64,000 nt of DNA from contig NZ_SJJZ01000003.1 of assembly GCF_004331345.1 (NCBI RefSeq), forward strand, positions 558,001-622,000, read 5' to 3'. Within the stretch, counting starts at the first letter, position 1, and every line of letters starts with the position of its first letter. Below are positions 33,596-43,141 of the stretch, piece by piece. This DNA comes from Kribbella soli (GTDB lineage: Bacteria > Actinomycetota > Actinomycetes > Propionibacteriales > Kribbellaceae). A program made the translations under genes and the position numbers. The notes beneath the pieces are model-generated. The model did no database searches. It was given only the letters and a program-made list of their open reading frames with translations, and had not been told where the DNA came from.

Positions 33596-35032
33596 TCAGT
33601 TGCTCAGGGAGCGAACTGCTTCGGCGAAGGCGTCGCCGCGGGCTCCGTAGTTGGCGAACATGTCCCAGGATGCGCAGCCAGGCGCGAGCAGCACGGTGTC
33701 ACCCACCTGTGCGAGCTTCGCCGCCTCCCCCACCACGATCTCCATGGCTCCAGTGTCCGTTGACTCGACGACGATCCTCGGGACATCCGGTGCGTGTCGC
33801 TCCAGAGCTTCGGCGATCACGTCCTTGTCCTGTCCGAGCAGTACGACGGCGCGCAAACGCATGCGTGCCGCGATGACGAGTTCGTCGAACGTCGCGCCCT
33901 TGGCCTGACCGCCGGCGATCCACACCACATGCTCGTAAGCAAGCAACGACGCCTGTGCGGCATGCGGGTTGGTGGCCTTCGAGTCGTCGACATAGTTGAC
34001 CCCGGCAACGTCTGCGACGCGCGCGATCCGGTGCTTGTCGGGCCGGAACCCGCGCAGCCCGTCGCGGATCGCGGTCGCCGGTACGCCGAACGCGCGGGCC
34101 AGCGCCGCGGCCGCCAACGCGTTCGCCACGTTGTGCGGCGCGGGCGGTGTGATGTCGGACAGACTCGCGAGCTCCAGCGCCGACGTGGCGCGCTGCTCCA
34201 CGAACGCGCGGTCGACGAGCAGGTCGTCGACGAGACCGAGCATCGACAGGCCCGGTGTACCGAGGGTGAAACCGACCGCGCGGCAGCCCTCGATCACGTC
34301 GGCTTCCTCGACCAGGTGCTCGGTGGCCGGGTCGGCGACGTTGTACACGCACGCGACCTGGCAGTTCTCGTAGATCCGGCCCTTGTCCTGCGCGTACGCC
34401 TCGAGCGAACCGTGCCAGTCGACGTGGTCCGGCGCGATGTTCAGGACGGCGGCCGAGTGCGCCGACATCGAGTGCGTGAAGTGCAGCTGGTACGACGAGA
34501 GCTCGACCGCGATCACGTCGTACGGCTCGGGGTCCATCACGGCCTCGAGCAAAGGCAGGCCGACGTTGCCCGCGGCAACGGCCCGGTGGCCGGCCGCCTG
34601 CAGGATCGCGGTCAGCATCTGCACGGTCGTGGTCTTGCCGTTGGTGCCGGTGATGCACAGCCACGGCGCGGCGTTGGCCGGGTCACGCAGCCGCCAGGCC
34701 AGTTCGATCTCGCTCCAGATCGGCACGTCCCGCTCGGCGGCCTGCGCGAGCAGCGGCGCGTGCGGCGGTACGCCGGGTGACGTGACGACGACGTCGACGT
34801 CCTTCGGGAGTTCCGTCGTACTGCCCGGGCCGAGGGTGATCGTGGCGCCGAGGGTCTCGAGGATCTGCGCCTTCTCGCGGAGAGCCTCGGTGTCGCGGTC
34901 GTCGAGGACGACGAGGTGCTCGGCGCCGGCCTGGATCAGGGAGTCGGCGCAGGCGTAGCCCGCCGTACCGAAGCCGAGCACCACGAACCGCGTGGTCGCC
35001 CAGCCGTCGGACGTGCGTGTCTCGAGACTCAT
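33596..35032 (-). CDS. murD: UDP-N-acetylmuramoyl-L-alanine--D-glutamate ligase
   Basis: 478 residues. Adds D-Glu to UDP-MurNAc-L-Ala. N-terminal FVVLGFGTAGYACADSL, ATP loop ITGTNGKTTTVQM, VELSSYQLHF, NIAPDHVDWHGS and DDSKATNPHA motifs complete. ATG at 35032 overlaps the mraY stop by four bases (ATGA); an in-frame ATG at 35044 is an alternative. The open frame continues far upstream through mraY in another frame and is rejected there. Confidence 0.95.
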   Translation of the reverse strand: MSLETRTSDGWATTRFVVLGFGTAGYACADSLIQAGAEHLVVLDDRDTEALREKAQILETLGATITLGPGSTTELPKDVDVVVTSPGVPPHAPLLAQAAERDVPIWSEIELAWRLRDPANAAPWLCITGTNGKTTTVQMLTAILQAAGHRAVAAGNVGLPLLEAVMDPEPYDVIAVELSSYQLHFTHSMSAHSAAVLNIAPDHVDWHGSLEAYAQDKGRIYENCQVACVYNVADPATEHLVEEADVIEGCRAVGFTLGTPGLSMLGLVDDLLVDRAFVEQRATSALELASLSDITPPAPHNVANALAAAALARAFGVPATAIRDGLRGFRPDKHRIARVADVAGVNYVDDSKATNPHAAQASLLAYEHVVWIAGGQAKGATFDELVIAARMRLRAVVLLGQDKDVIAEALERHAPDVPRIVVESTDTGAMEIVVGEAAKLAQVGDTVLLAPGCASWDMFANYGARGDAFAEAVRSLSN

Positions 35033-36111
35033 CCGGTCACCCATTCCGCGTAGAAGACCCCGAGTCCGATCACCACAAACAGCCCTTGGATGATCCAGAA
35101 GCGGATCACCACGTTCACCTGTTCCCAGCCGAGCATCTCGAAGTGGTGATGCAACGGCGCGATCAGGAACAATCGTTTGCCCACACCGGTCGCCTGTTTG
35201 GTGATCTTGAAGTAGCCGACCTGCAGGATGACCGACGCGGTGATGACGACGAACAGGCCGCCGAGCAGCAGCACCAGCAGCTCGGTCCGGGTCATCACGG
35301 CCATACCGGCCAGCGCCCCGCCGAGTCCCAGTGAACCGGTGTCTCCCATGAAGATCTTCGCCGGCGACGCGTTCCACCACAGGAACCCGAACAACGCGCC
35401 GGTCAGCGAGGCCGCGACCACCGCCAGATCGTGCGGATCCCGTACTTCGTAACACTTCGCGCCGACGCCCTGCGCGGTCGCGCAGCTCTGGTTGAACTGC
35501 CAGATGCAGATCAGCGTGTAGGCGCCGAACACCATCATCGACGCGCCGGTGGCCAGACCGTCCAGGCCGTCGGCGAGGTTCACGCCGTTCGACATGCCGG
35601 CGATCAGCAGCAGGATCCAGATGACCACCAGGATGACCGGCAGTTCGAGCCAGCCGATGTCGCGGATGAACGAGATGAACGGCGACGCCGGCCGCTGCCC
35701 GCGCTCGTCGGGGAACTGCAGTGCCAGCACCGCGAAGATCACCGCGACGATCGTCTGGCCGGCCAGTTTCGCCTTGCTGCGCAGGCCGAGGCTGCGTTGC
35801 CGGAAGATCTTGATGAAGTCGTCCAGGAAGCCGACCGCGCCCATGCCGGCGAACAGGAACAGCACCAGGATCGCCGAGGCGCTCGGCGGCGTCATCGTGA
35901 ACAGCTTCGCCGCGAAGTACCCGACGATGGTCGCGGCGATGAACACCGTGCCGCCCATGGTCGGCGTACCGCGCTTGATCTGGTGCGACTTCACGCCGTC
36001 GTCGCGGATCTCCTGGCCGTAGCCGCGTTTGGCCAGCCACTTGATCGCGTACCGGGTGCCGAGCAGCGTCAGCACCATCGCGACGGCGCCGCCGAACAGG
36101 ATCGAAATCAC
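35029..36111 (-). CDS. mraY: Phospho-N-acetylmuramoyl-pentapeptide transferase
   Basis: 360 residues, about ten transmembrane helices. Makes lipid I from UDP-MurNAc-pentapeptide and undecaprenyl phosphate. Family motifs: KRGTPTMGGTVFIAA, FLDDFIKIFRQRS with catalytic aspartates, NLADGLDGLATG, and FMGDTGSLGLGG, plus the late APLHHHFE histidine cluster. GTG start coupled to murF via GTGA; stop coupled to murD. Confidence 0.97.
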   Translation of the reverse strand: MISILFGGAVAMVLTLLGTRYAIKWLAKRGYGQEIRDDGVKSHQIKRGTPTMGGTVFIAATIVGYFAAKLFTMTPPSASAILVLFLFAGMGAVGFLDDFIKIFRQRSLGLRSKAKLAGQTIVAVIFAVLALQFPDERGQRPASPFISFIRDIGWLELPVILVVIWILLLIAGMSNGVNLADGLDGLATGASMMVFGAYTLICIWQFNQSCATAQGVGAKCYEVRDPHDLAVVAASLTGALFGFLWWNASPAKIFMGDTGSLGLGGALAGMAVMTRTELLVLLLGGLFVVITASVILQVGYFKITKQATGVGKRLFLIAPLHHHFEMLGWEQVNVVIRFWIIQGLFVVIGLGVFYAEWVTG

Positions 36112-37499
36112 TGGGCGTCCTCCACCAGTGCGTCGGCGAGGCTGCGCAGTTTCGCCGCCTTCGAGGACTTCACCAGTACGACGTCACCCGCGCGGAGTTC
36201 TTCGCGGAGCAACTCCAGCGCCTCGGGGATGGTCCCGACGAACGCGGACTCGTTGCCCCACGAACCTTCCAGCGAGGCGCCGAGGTGGATCGGTTTCGCG
36301 CCCTCGCCGACCACGAGCAGCCGGTTCACGTCCAGCCGGACGACCAGCCGGCCGATCGCGTCGTGCTCGTCGGCCGAGGTGTCGCCGAGCTCGAGCATCT
36401 CGCCGAGCACCGCCCAGGTCCGCGCGCCACGCGACCGGCCGATGGCGGCCAGGGACTTCAGCGCCGCGCGGGTCGACTCCGGGTTCGCGTTGAACGCGTC
36501 GTTGATGATCGTCACGCCGTCCGGCCGCTCGGTCAGCTCCATCCGCGCCGCGGACACCCGCTGCGCGGCGTTCAGGCCGTCGGTGATCTGCTCCGGCGTC
36601 AGGCCGATCGCGACGCCGACCGCCGCGGCGGCCAGCGCGTTCGAGACGTAGTGCTCGCCGATGAACTGCAGCTGGACAGGCGCGCTGAAATCGCCGATCT
36701 GCAGCGTGAACGCGGGCTGTCCCTCGCCGTCGATCTTCACGTCCGTCGCTCGGACCTCGGCCTCCGGCGCCTCGCCGAACGTCAGCACCTGCTGCTGGGT
36801 CCGGCTGCGCATCGCGGCGACCCGGTGGTCGTCGGCGTTCAGGATCGCGGTGCCACCCGCCGCGACGGCCTCGATCAGCTCGCCCTTGGCCAGCGCGATG
36901 TTGTCCTGGGACCCGAGCTTGCCGATGTGCGAGGTGCCGACGTTCAGCACCAGGCCGATCTTCGGCGGCGTGATCCCGGCCAGGTACGTGATGTCGCCCA
37001 GGCTCCGCACACCCATCTCGGCGATCAGGTACTTCGTCGACGCGGTCGCCTGCAGCGCGGTCAGCGGGTGCCCGAGCTCGTTGTTGAACGAGCCTTCCGG
37101 CACCACGGTCTCGCCGTACGGGCTGATCAGCTGCCCGATCAGGTCCTTGGTGCTGGTCTTGCCGGACGAACCGGTCAGGGCGATCACAGTCAGGTCCGGC
37201 AGCTTGCCGATGACGTGGCGCGCCAGGTCGCCGAGGGCCCGCTGCGCGTCGTCGACGACGATGCACGGGCTCCCCTCGATCGGCCGGGTGGTAAGCGAGA
37301 CGGTGACGCCGGCCGCGGTCGCCGTACCGACGAAGTCGTGACCGTCGACGCGTTCACCGGGTAGGGCGACGAACAGTCCACCCGGTCCCGCGGCCCGTGA
37401 ATCGATCACCACCGCGCCGTCCACGGGCGCCGCGGGCTCGACGCCCACGAGCTCACCGCGGACGGCGTCGGCGATCTCGCCGCAACTGACAGGGATCAC
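36108..37499 (-). CDS. murF: UDP-MurNAc-tripeptide--D-alanyl-D-alanine ligase
   Basis: 463 residues. Last Mur ligase, adding D-Ala-D-Ala. ATP loop ALTGSSGKTSTKDL, GSFNNELGHPLT, EMGVRSLGDI, and INDAFNANPES motifs mark MurF. GTG start overlaps the murE stop (GTGA) and its stop overlaps mraY, so the three are translationally linked. Length is standard. Confidence 0.96.
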   Translation of the reverse strand: MIPVSCGEIADAVRGELVGVEPAAPVDGAVVIDSRAAGPGGLFVALPGERVDGHDFVGTATAAGVTVSLTTRPIEGSPCIVVDDAQRALGDLARHVIGKLPDLTVIALTGSSGKTSTKDLIGQLISPYGETVVPEGSFNNELGHPLTALQATASTKYLIAEMGVRSLGDITYLAGITPPKIGLVLNVGTSHIGKLGSQDNIALAKGELIEAVAAGGTAILNADDHRVAAMRSRTQQQVLTFGEAPEAEVRATDVKIDGEGQPAFTLQIGDFSAPVQLQFIGEHYVSNALAAAAVGVAIGLTPEQITDGLNAAQRVSAARMELTERPDGVTIINDAFNANPESTRAALKSLAAIGRSRGARTWAVLGEMLELGDTSADEHDAIGRLVVRLDVNRLLVVGEGAKPIHLGASLEGSWGNESAFVGTIPEALELLREELRAGDVVLVKSSKAAKLRSLADALVEDAQ

Positions 37500-39022
37500 C
37501 GGTCTGCCTCCAACAGCTCACGCACAGTTTCGCGGTCGTCGAACGGGTGGATCACACCGCCGACGTCCTGGCCCGTCTCATGACCCTTCCCGAGGACGAC
37601 GACGGTGTCGCCCGGGCCGGCCAGCTCGATCGCGGACGCGATCGCCTGCCGGCGGTCGCCGATCTCGTGCAGGTCGGCGCCCGGAACGGCCTCCCGGGCT
37701 CCCGCGAGCGCGGCGGCCCGGATCGCGGCCGGGTCCTCGCTGCGCGGGTTGTCGTCGGTGACGATCACGACGTCCGCGGCCTTGGCCGCCTCGGCGCCCA
37801 TCGCGGGCCGCTTCCACGGGTCCCGGTCACCACCGCAGCCGACGACCGCGAACAGCCGGCCCTTGGTCGCAGTCCGCGCGGCCCTCAGCGCCAGCGAGAC
37901 CGCGTCCGGCGTGTGCGCGTAGTCCACGATCACCGCCAACCCGTCCGCCCGGGTGAACGTCTCCATCCGCCCGGGTACGGCGGCGGTCCGCAATCCGGCC
38001 GCGATCGCCTCAGCGGGTACGCCGACCTGCCGCAGCATCGCCGTCGCGAGCAGCGCGTTGGCAACATTGAAGTCACCCGGCAGCGCAATCTCGACGGTCA
38101 ACGTCTCGTTCGGGCCCTGGATATCGAGCACCGTCGTACCGTGCTCGGACCGGTGCCGGTTGGCGACCGTCCAGTCGGCGTCACCCTTCTCCGACACCGT
38201 GACCAGCGGTACGACGGTCTGCGCGGCGAGCCGGCGCCCGTACTCGTCGTCGATCGTCACCACCGCGACATCGCACCGCTCCGGGGTGAACAACGAGGCC
38301 TTCGCCTGGAAGTACTCCTCGAACGTCTTGTGGAAATCCAGATGGTCCTGCGTGAGGTTCAGGAACCCGGCGACCGCGAACCGCGCACCGTCGACACGGC
38401 CCATCGCCAGCGCGTGGCTGGACACCTCCATCGAGCACCACGCGACGGCCTGCTCCCGCATCACCGCGAACAGCGCCTGCAGGTCGGTGGCTTCCGGAGT
38501 GGTCCGGACGCTCTTCACGACCTCGTCGCCGATGCGGGTCTGAATGGTCCCGATGAGCGCCGTCGGACCGAGCTCCCGCAGTACGGAGTCCAGCAAGAAG
38601 CTGGTGGTGGTCTTCCCGTTGGTGCCGGTCACGCCGAGCAGCCGGAGTTCACTGGTCGGCTCGCCGTAGATCCGGGACGCAACCGCGCCGAGGACGCTCC
38701 GAGGCTGGTCCACGACCAGCACCGGGAGACCGGTCGCCGCAGCACGCTCCGCGCCGGCCGGGTCGGTCAGTACGGCGACGGCACCGGCCTGCTGGGCTTT
38801 CGCGACGAACTGCGCGCCGTGCGTGACCGCACCGGGCAGCGCGGCGTACAGGTCGCCGGGAAGGATGGAACGCGAGTCGAGGGAAACGCCGGTCACGGTC
38901 GCCGGCGACAGTGCCGGGACCGGAACATGCGCGACGCTCGCGAGGTCGGCGAGGCTGACCGGCACGACGTGCCGGGGCCTGATCGCTGCGACCGCGCCGC
39001 CTGCGGCGGTAGGGGTGGACAC
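37496..39022 (-). CDS. murE: UDP-MurNAc-L-Ala-D-Glu--diaminopimelate ligase
   Basis: About 508 residues. Adds the third stem residue. SRSILPGDLYAALPG at the N-terminus, ATP loop VTGTNGKTTTSFL, EVSSHALAMGRV, and the DNPR substrate motif (TDDNPRSEDP) that reads diaminopimelate; the motif does not by itself distinguish LL from meso. The GTG at 39022 is chosen, with weak AGGG upstream; another in-frame GTG at 39076 is possible. The frame runs on upstream antisense to no gene and into ftsI, which is rejected. 80 bp after ftsI. Confidence 0.92.
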   Translation of the reverse strand: MSTPTAAGGAVAAIRPRHVVPVSLADLASVAHVPVPALSPATVTGVSLDSRSILPGDLYAALPGAVTHGAQFVAKAQQAGAVAVLTDPAGAERAAATGLPVLVVDQPRSVLGAVASRIYGEPTSELRLLGVTGTNGKTTTSFLLDSVLRELGPTALIGTIQTRIGDEVVKSVRTTPEATDLQALFAVMREQAVAWCSMEVSSHALAMGRVDGARFAVAGFLNLTQDHLDFHKTFEEYFQAKASLFTPERCDVAVVTIDDEYGRRLAAQTVVPLVTVSEKGDADWTVANRHRSEHGTTVLDIQGPNETLTVEIALPGDFNVANALLATAMLRQVGVPAEAIAAGLRTAAVPGRMETFTRADGLAVIVDYAHTPDAVSLALRAARTATKGRLFAVVGCGGDRDPWKRPAMGAEAAKAADVVIVTDDNPRSEDPAAIRAAALAGAREAVPGADLHEIGDRRQAIASAIELAGPGDTVVVLGKGHETGQDVGGVIHPFDDRETVRELLEADR

Positions 39023-39102
39023 GGGCCCTGAGGCTACCGCTCCGGACCCCGTGACTCCTATCTGCCCCTGCGTCACCAGGCTGCGTTCGACCAGGCCGGG
39101 CT

Positions 39103-41322
39103 TCACCGCTTCGATGAGGTCCAGGTCAGCGGGATGTTCGGCTGTTGCGCCCCCGTCGGCGGGACGACGTACTTCTGCAGCGCGTAGCTCATCACATCGC
39201 GGAACACCGGTCCTCCTTGGAGACCACCACCCCGGGCACCCTGGGGATCGTGCAGTACGACGTACGTAACGAACCGTGGGTTGTCCGCAGGAGCGAATCC
39301 GGCGAAAGAAGTCGCCCAGGCGCCGTACTTGCCGGTCCCCGGAACAACCTGCTGCGCGGTACCGGTCTTGCCGGCCACCAGGTAGCCGTCGATCGCGGCC
39401 TGCGGCGCGGTGCCCTTCTTCGCGGTCACCGCCTCCATCATGGTCGCGACCTCCTTGGCGGCCTTCTCGCTGACCACCCGGCGGGGCGGCGCGGTCTGGT
39501 TCGGGACCGTGGCGCCGTTCGCGTCGACGTAGTTGCGGACCAGCTTCGGGGGCACGTAGACGCCGCCGTTCGCGACCGCGTTCACCGCGGCGGTCTCCTG
39601 GACGGCGTTCACCGACAGGCCCTGGCCGAACGCGACGTTCGACCGGGTCAGCTCGGGCCACTCGTCACCCGGAGTCAGCAGGCCCTTGGTCTCACCCGGG
39701 AAGTTCAGCCCGGTCGGCTCGCCGAAACCGAAGTCGTGCAGGTACTTCACGAACTGCGGGATCGGCATCTTCTGCGCGGCCATGATCGTGCCGACGTTCG
39801 ACGACTTCGCGATCACCCCGGAGATGGTCAGGTTCATCGTGTCGTGCGACCAGTGGTCCTTGATGATCCGGCGCTGGACGTCGATGCTGCCCGGGACCTG
39901 GAGCTTGGTGTTCAGGTCGATGATCCCGGCGTCGGCGAGGGCGGCCATCGTGACCACCTTCTGCACCGAGCCGGGCTCGTAGCTGCGCTCCAGCGCCGGG
40001 TTGTTCAGGTCTGACGACTTGTACTTCTTGTTCGGGTCGAACGTCGGGTAGTTCGCCATCGCCATCAGCTCGCCGGACTTCACGTCCATCACGACCACCG
40101 TGCCGGAGCTGGCCTTGTACTGCTTCACCGCCGCCTCGATCCGCTTCTGCGCGACGTACTGCAGGTCGGTGTCCAGGGTCAGCTGGACGCCGAGACCGGG
40201 CTTCGGCTCCTGCACCGTGTGGTTCGCGTTCGGGATCTTGTTGCCCTTGGCATCGACCTCGTACATCGCCTGGCCGTCCTTGCCGGACAGCTTGTCGTTC
40301 AGGCCGTACTCGAGCCCGGACAAGCCCTTGCCGTCGGCCCCGGTCACGCCGACCACGGTCGCGGCGATGCTGCCGTTCGGGTGGCTGCGGATCGGGTCTT
40401 CCTCGGTGTAGAGGCCGGCCAGCATCGGGGCCTGCTGCTCCGTCGGCTTGCCCTTGTTCTGCTCGGCGATGGGCACGTTCGCGGCCTTGATCTCGGCCTG
40501 GATCGTGCTCCAGATCGTCGGGCTCACCTGGCGCGCGAGGTACGTGAAGCGGCCGGTGCCGGACATCGCGGCGACCAGCTTCGCGGTCGTCGTACCGGTC
40601 AGCTTCGGGGCCAGGATCGCAGCCAGCTGCTGCGCCACGGGCTTGGTCTGCTGCGGGTCCGCGGTGATCGCGACCGCGTCCTCGGTGACCGCCAGCTCGA
40701 CCCCGTTGCGGTCCTCGATGGTGCCGCGGTTCGCGTGCAGCGTGTACTTGGCCGCGTTCTCCTTGGTCGCCGCCTGCGCGTAGCTGTCCGGGTCCACGCC
40801 CTGGAGCAGTACGAGACGCCCGGCGAACAGCGACAGGACGAACGCCATCACGCCGAACGTCATCCGCAACCGCAGCGCGGGACGACCGAGCCGCAGCATC
40901 CGCGGCGCCTTCTTCACCTTCCGCTTCTTGGGCCGCGGCGCCGGCCTGTTCTGCGGCGGCCGCTTCTTCCCAGCGCTCTTCTTCACCGGCCGCTTCGCCG
41001 CAACCTTCTTGACCGGCCGCTGCCCGGCCTTCTTTGCCGCAGCGGTCTTCTTCGCCGCAGGAGTCTGCTTGCGAGGAGCCGGCGGTCGTTTCGCGGCGGT
41101 CTTCTTCACCGGGCGTGGTGCAGCCGGCGCCTGCGCGCGTTCCTGCTCTTCGCGGGCTTTGCGGAGGAGGCGTTCGCGGGTGGACTCGGGGCGTTGCGGG
41201 GTGGTGCGGCCACTGTCCGTAGCGGATGGACGACGGGGCTGAGCCTTGCTGGGCGGGTTACCCCGGCCCGGTGCGGCACCACGCTTGCGTGGCGGCGGCT
41301 CGTTTCCCCGTCGGTCCGTCAT
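39103..41322 (-). CDS. ftsI: Septal transpeptidase FtsI (PBP3) with long basic cytoplasmic tail
   Basis: 739 residues. Class B penicillin-binding protein. The first ~145 residues form a Lys/Arg/Pro/Ala-rich cytoplasmic tail (repeats such as VKKTAAKRPPAP), then one transmembrane helix (MTFGVMAFVLSLFAGRLVLL), the dimerisation domain and the transpeptidase: SxxK as S452-V-Q-K455, SSN in AKSSNVGTI, and KTG in VAGKTGTAQQ. ATG start at 41322, 4 bp after the FtsL-like stop. Works with FtsW. The tail is much longer than in E. coli FtsI. Confidence 0.95.
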   Translation of the reverse strand: MTDRRGNEPPPRKRGAAPGRGNPPSKAQPRRPSATDSGRTTPQRPESTRERLLRKAREEQERAQAPAAPRPVKKTAAKRPPAPRKQTPAAKKTAAAKKAGQRPVKKVAAKRPVKKSAGKKRPPQNRPAPRPKKRKVKKAPRMLRLGRPALRLRMTFGVMAFVLSLFAGRLVLLQGVDPDSYAQAATKENAAKYTLHANRGTIEDRNGVELAVTEDAVAITADPQQTKPVAQQLAAILAPKLTGTTTAKLVAAMSGTGRFTYLARQVSPTIWSTIQAEIKAANVPIAEQNKGKPTEQQAPMLAGLYTEEDPIRSHPNGSIAATVVGVTGADGKGLSGLEYGLNDKLSGKDGQAMYEVDAKGNKIPNANHTVQEPKPGLGVQLTLDTDLQYVAQKRIEAAVKQYKASSGTVVVMDVKSGELMAMANYPTFDPNKKYKSSDLNNPALERSYEPGSVQKVVTMAALADAGIIDLNTKLQVPGSIDVQRRIIKDHWSHDTMNLTISGVIAKSSNVGTIMAAQKMPIPQFVKYLHDFGFGEPTGLNFPGETKGLLTPGDEWPELTRSNVAFGQGLSVNAVQETAAVNAVANGGVYVPPKLVRNYVDANGATVPNQTAPPRRVVSEKAAKEVATMMEAVTAKKGTAPQAAIDGYLVAGKTGTAQQVVPGTGKYGAWATSFAGFAPADNPRFVTYVVLHDPQGARGGGLQGGPVFRDVMSYALQKYVVPPTGAQQPNIPLTWTSSKR

Positions 41323-41326
41323 CCGA

Positions 41327-41962
41327 TCATCCCCGTGTGGTCGTGGCGGGCTTCTTCGTCGTGGCCAGCGGCTTGGTGGTGCCCGTCGGCGGCTTGGTCG
41401 TACTCGTGGGCGGCTTCGTGGTGGGCTTGACTGTCCCGGCCGACGGCTTCACCGGCGTCACCGGCTTGACCGGTGTCACGGGCTTGACCGGTGTCACGGG
41501 CTTCACCGGCTTGGTGGTCGCCTTGCCGGTGGGCGTGCCCGGGCCGAACATCGCCGTACCGGCCCCGGCCTTACCCTCAGCCGGAACGCCGAGCACCCGG
41601 CCGTCGGACAGCCGCAGGAACACCGGGTTCGGATTCGGCACCATGCCGAGCCGCAGCGCGCGGTCGGACAGGTTCTGCGGCGACTCCAGCGTCCGGACCT
41701 GCTTCTCCAGCTGTTCCTGCTGGTCCCGCAACTGGTCGGCCTGCGAACTCAGCTTGGTGATGTTGAACGTGCCGCTCTGCAGCTCCGTATTCAGCAGCAA
41801 CAGACCGACGAGCCCGGCGGCCAGCAGCGACACCACGAAGATGACGAACGGCATCCGGGGCGGCCGGAACGGCGCGCCGTACACCACTCGCAGCCGCGGC
41901 TGCGTCTTCTTCGCCGGGACCGGCGTCACCCGCGCTTTCTGCGGGCTGAAGACAGTACTCAT
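41327..41962 (-). CDS. ftsL: FtsL-like divisome protein with Thr/Lys/Pro repeat tail
   Basis: 211 residues. Position between rsmH and ftsI, one transmembrane helix (MPFVIFVVSLLAAGLVGLLL) and a following coiled coil (LSSQADQLRDQQEQLEKQVR) identify FtsL. Beyond a conserved ALRLGMVPNPNPVFLRL the last ~75 residues are Thr/Lys/Pro-rich with repeats of PVTPVK; by topology they lie outside the membrane. ATG overlaps the rsmH stop by one base (TGATG). Could equally be called a DivIC/FtsL-family protein; sequence conservation in this family is low. Confidence 0.8.
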   Translation of the reverse strand: MSTVFSPQKARVTPVPAKKTQPRLRVVYGAPFRPPRMPFVIFVVSLLAAGLVGLLLLNTELQSGTFNITKLSSQADQLRDQQEQLEKQVRTLESPQNLSDRALRLGMVPNPNPVFLRLSDGRVLGVPAEGKAGAGTAMFGPGTPTGKATTKPVKPVTPVKPVTPVKPVTPVKPSAGTVKPTTKPPTSTTKPPTGTTKPLATTKKPATTTRG

Positions 41963-42927
41963 CAGGCGACCAGTCCCCTCTCCCGGATCCGCTCGGCCGC
42001 CCGTACGCGAGCTGAGGCGGCACGCGGGTTCACCGCGACCTCCTCCTCGGTCGGCCGTTCGGCGCCCCGGGTCAGTAGCTTCAGATACGGTTCGTGCCCG
42101 GCCGGGATCACCGGCAGGTCGTCCGGTACGTCGGACTTGGTGCCCGGCGCGAGCGACTGCTTGGTGATCCGGTCCTCGAGCGAGTGGTAACTCATCACCA
42201 CGATCCGGCCGTGCAGCGCCAGCGCGTCGAGAGCGGCGGGCAGCGCACGACGCAGTACGTCGAGCTCGCCGTTCACCTCGATCCGCAAGGCCTGGAAGGT
42301 CCGCTTCGCCGGGTGTCCCCCGGTCCGGCGGGCCGCCTGCGGGATCGCGTTGCGCACCAGCTCGGACAGGCGCGCGCTGTTGGTGAACGGCTCGGTCTCC
42401 CGCTCGCGGACGATCCGGTCCGCGATCCGGCGGGCGAACTTCTCCTCGCCGTACTGGAACAGGATCCGGGCCAGCTCGGCCGAGCTGTAGGTGTTCAGGA
42501 TGTCGGCCGCCGTGGTCGGGCCGGTCGAGTCCATCCGCATGTCCAGCGGCGCGTCCTGCGCGTACGCGAATCCGCGGTCGGCCTCGTCCAGCTGCATCGA
42601 CGAGACGCCCAGGTCGAACAGGATGCCGTCGATGGCCGGTACGTCGAGGTCCTCGAGCACCCGCGGCAACTCGTCGTACACCGCATGCACGAGGGTGATC
42701 CGCTCCGCGTACTGCGCGAGCCGGTCGCCGGCCAGCCGTAGCGCGGCGGGGTCCCGGTCGAGACCGATCAGCCGGACCTCGGGGAACTGCCGCAGGAATG
42801 CCTCGGAATGACCGCCGAGGCCGAGAGTGGCGTCGACGACGACGGCACCAGGACGCGCGAGCGCCGGCGCCAGCAGCGCGACCACGCGCTCCAGCATCAC
42901 CGGCACATGCCGCTCCGCAGCGTCCAT
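41962..42927 (-). CDS. rsmH: 16S rRNA m4C1402 methyltransferase RsmH (MraW)
   Basis: 321 residues. SAM-dependent enzyme methylating C1402 in 16S rRNA. HVPVMLERVVALL start, SAM loop VDATLGLGGHSEAFL, FDLGVSSMQLDEADRGF, and FQALRIEVNGELDVL with VMSYHSLEDRITK. ATG with GGGAAGGG upstream. 214 bp after mraZ, in which no other gene is evident. Confidence 0.97.
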   Translation of the reverse strand: MDAAERHVPVMLERVVALLAPALARPGAVVVDATLGLGGHSEAFLRQFPEVRLIGLDRDPAALRLAGDRLAQYAERITLVHAVYDELPRVLEDLDVPAIDGILFDLGVSSMQLDEADRGFAYAQDAPLDMRMDSTGPTTAADILNTYSSAELARILFQYGEEKFARRIADRIVRERETEPFTNSARLSELVRNAIPQAARRTGGHPAKRTFQALRIEVNGELDVLRRALPAALDALALHGRIVVMSYHSLEDRITKQSLAPGTKSDVPDDLPVIPAGHEPYLKLLTRGAERPTEEEVAVNPRAASARVRAAERIRERGLVA

Positions 42928-43141
42928 CTCGACCCTTCCCGTCGCCGCGGGAGCGACCCTGCCCCCGCAGGTCTTGTGTGGTGCGTAGACAGCACCGTCC
43001 GGTCAGATCGCGGGTACGTCTCCCGGGGAAGTACCTGATGGCCTTGGCGCCGGGGAAGTGGCGTCAACACCCCAGGTCGGGAGTCGGACCCGTGATCTCA
43101 CCGGACGGTCGGTGTGTCCTCGCACTCTGTTCAGCTGTGTT

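Noticed and set aside
39023..39661. N-terminal extension of murE by 213 codons
   Set aside because: It would overlap the ftsI coding end in another frame and shows no MurE similarity before the GTG at 39022/39076.
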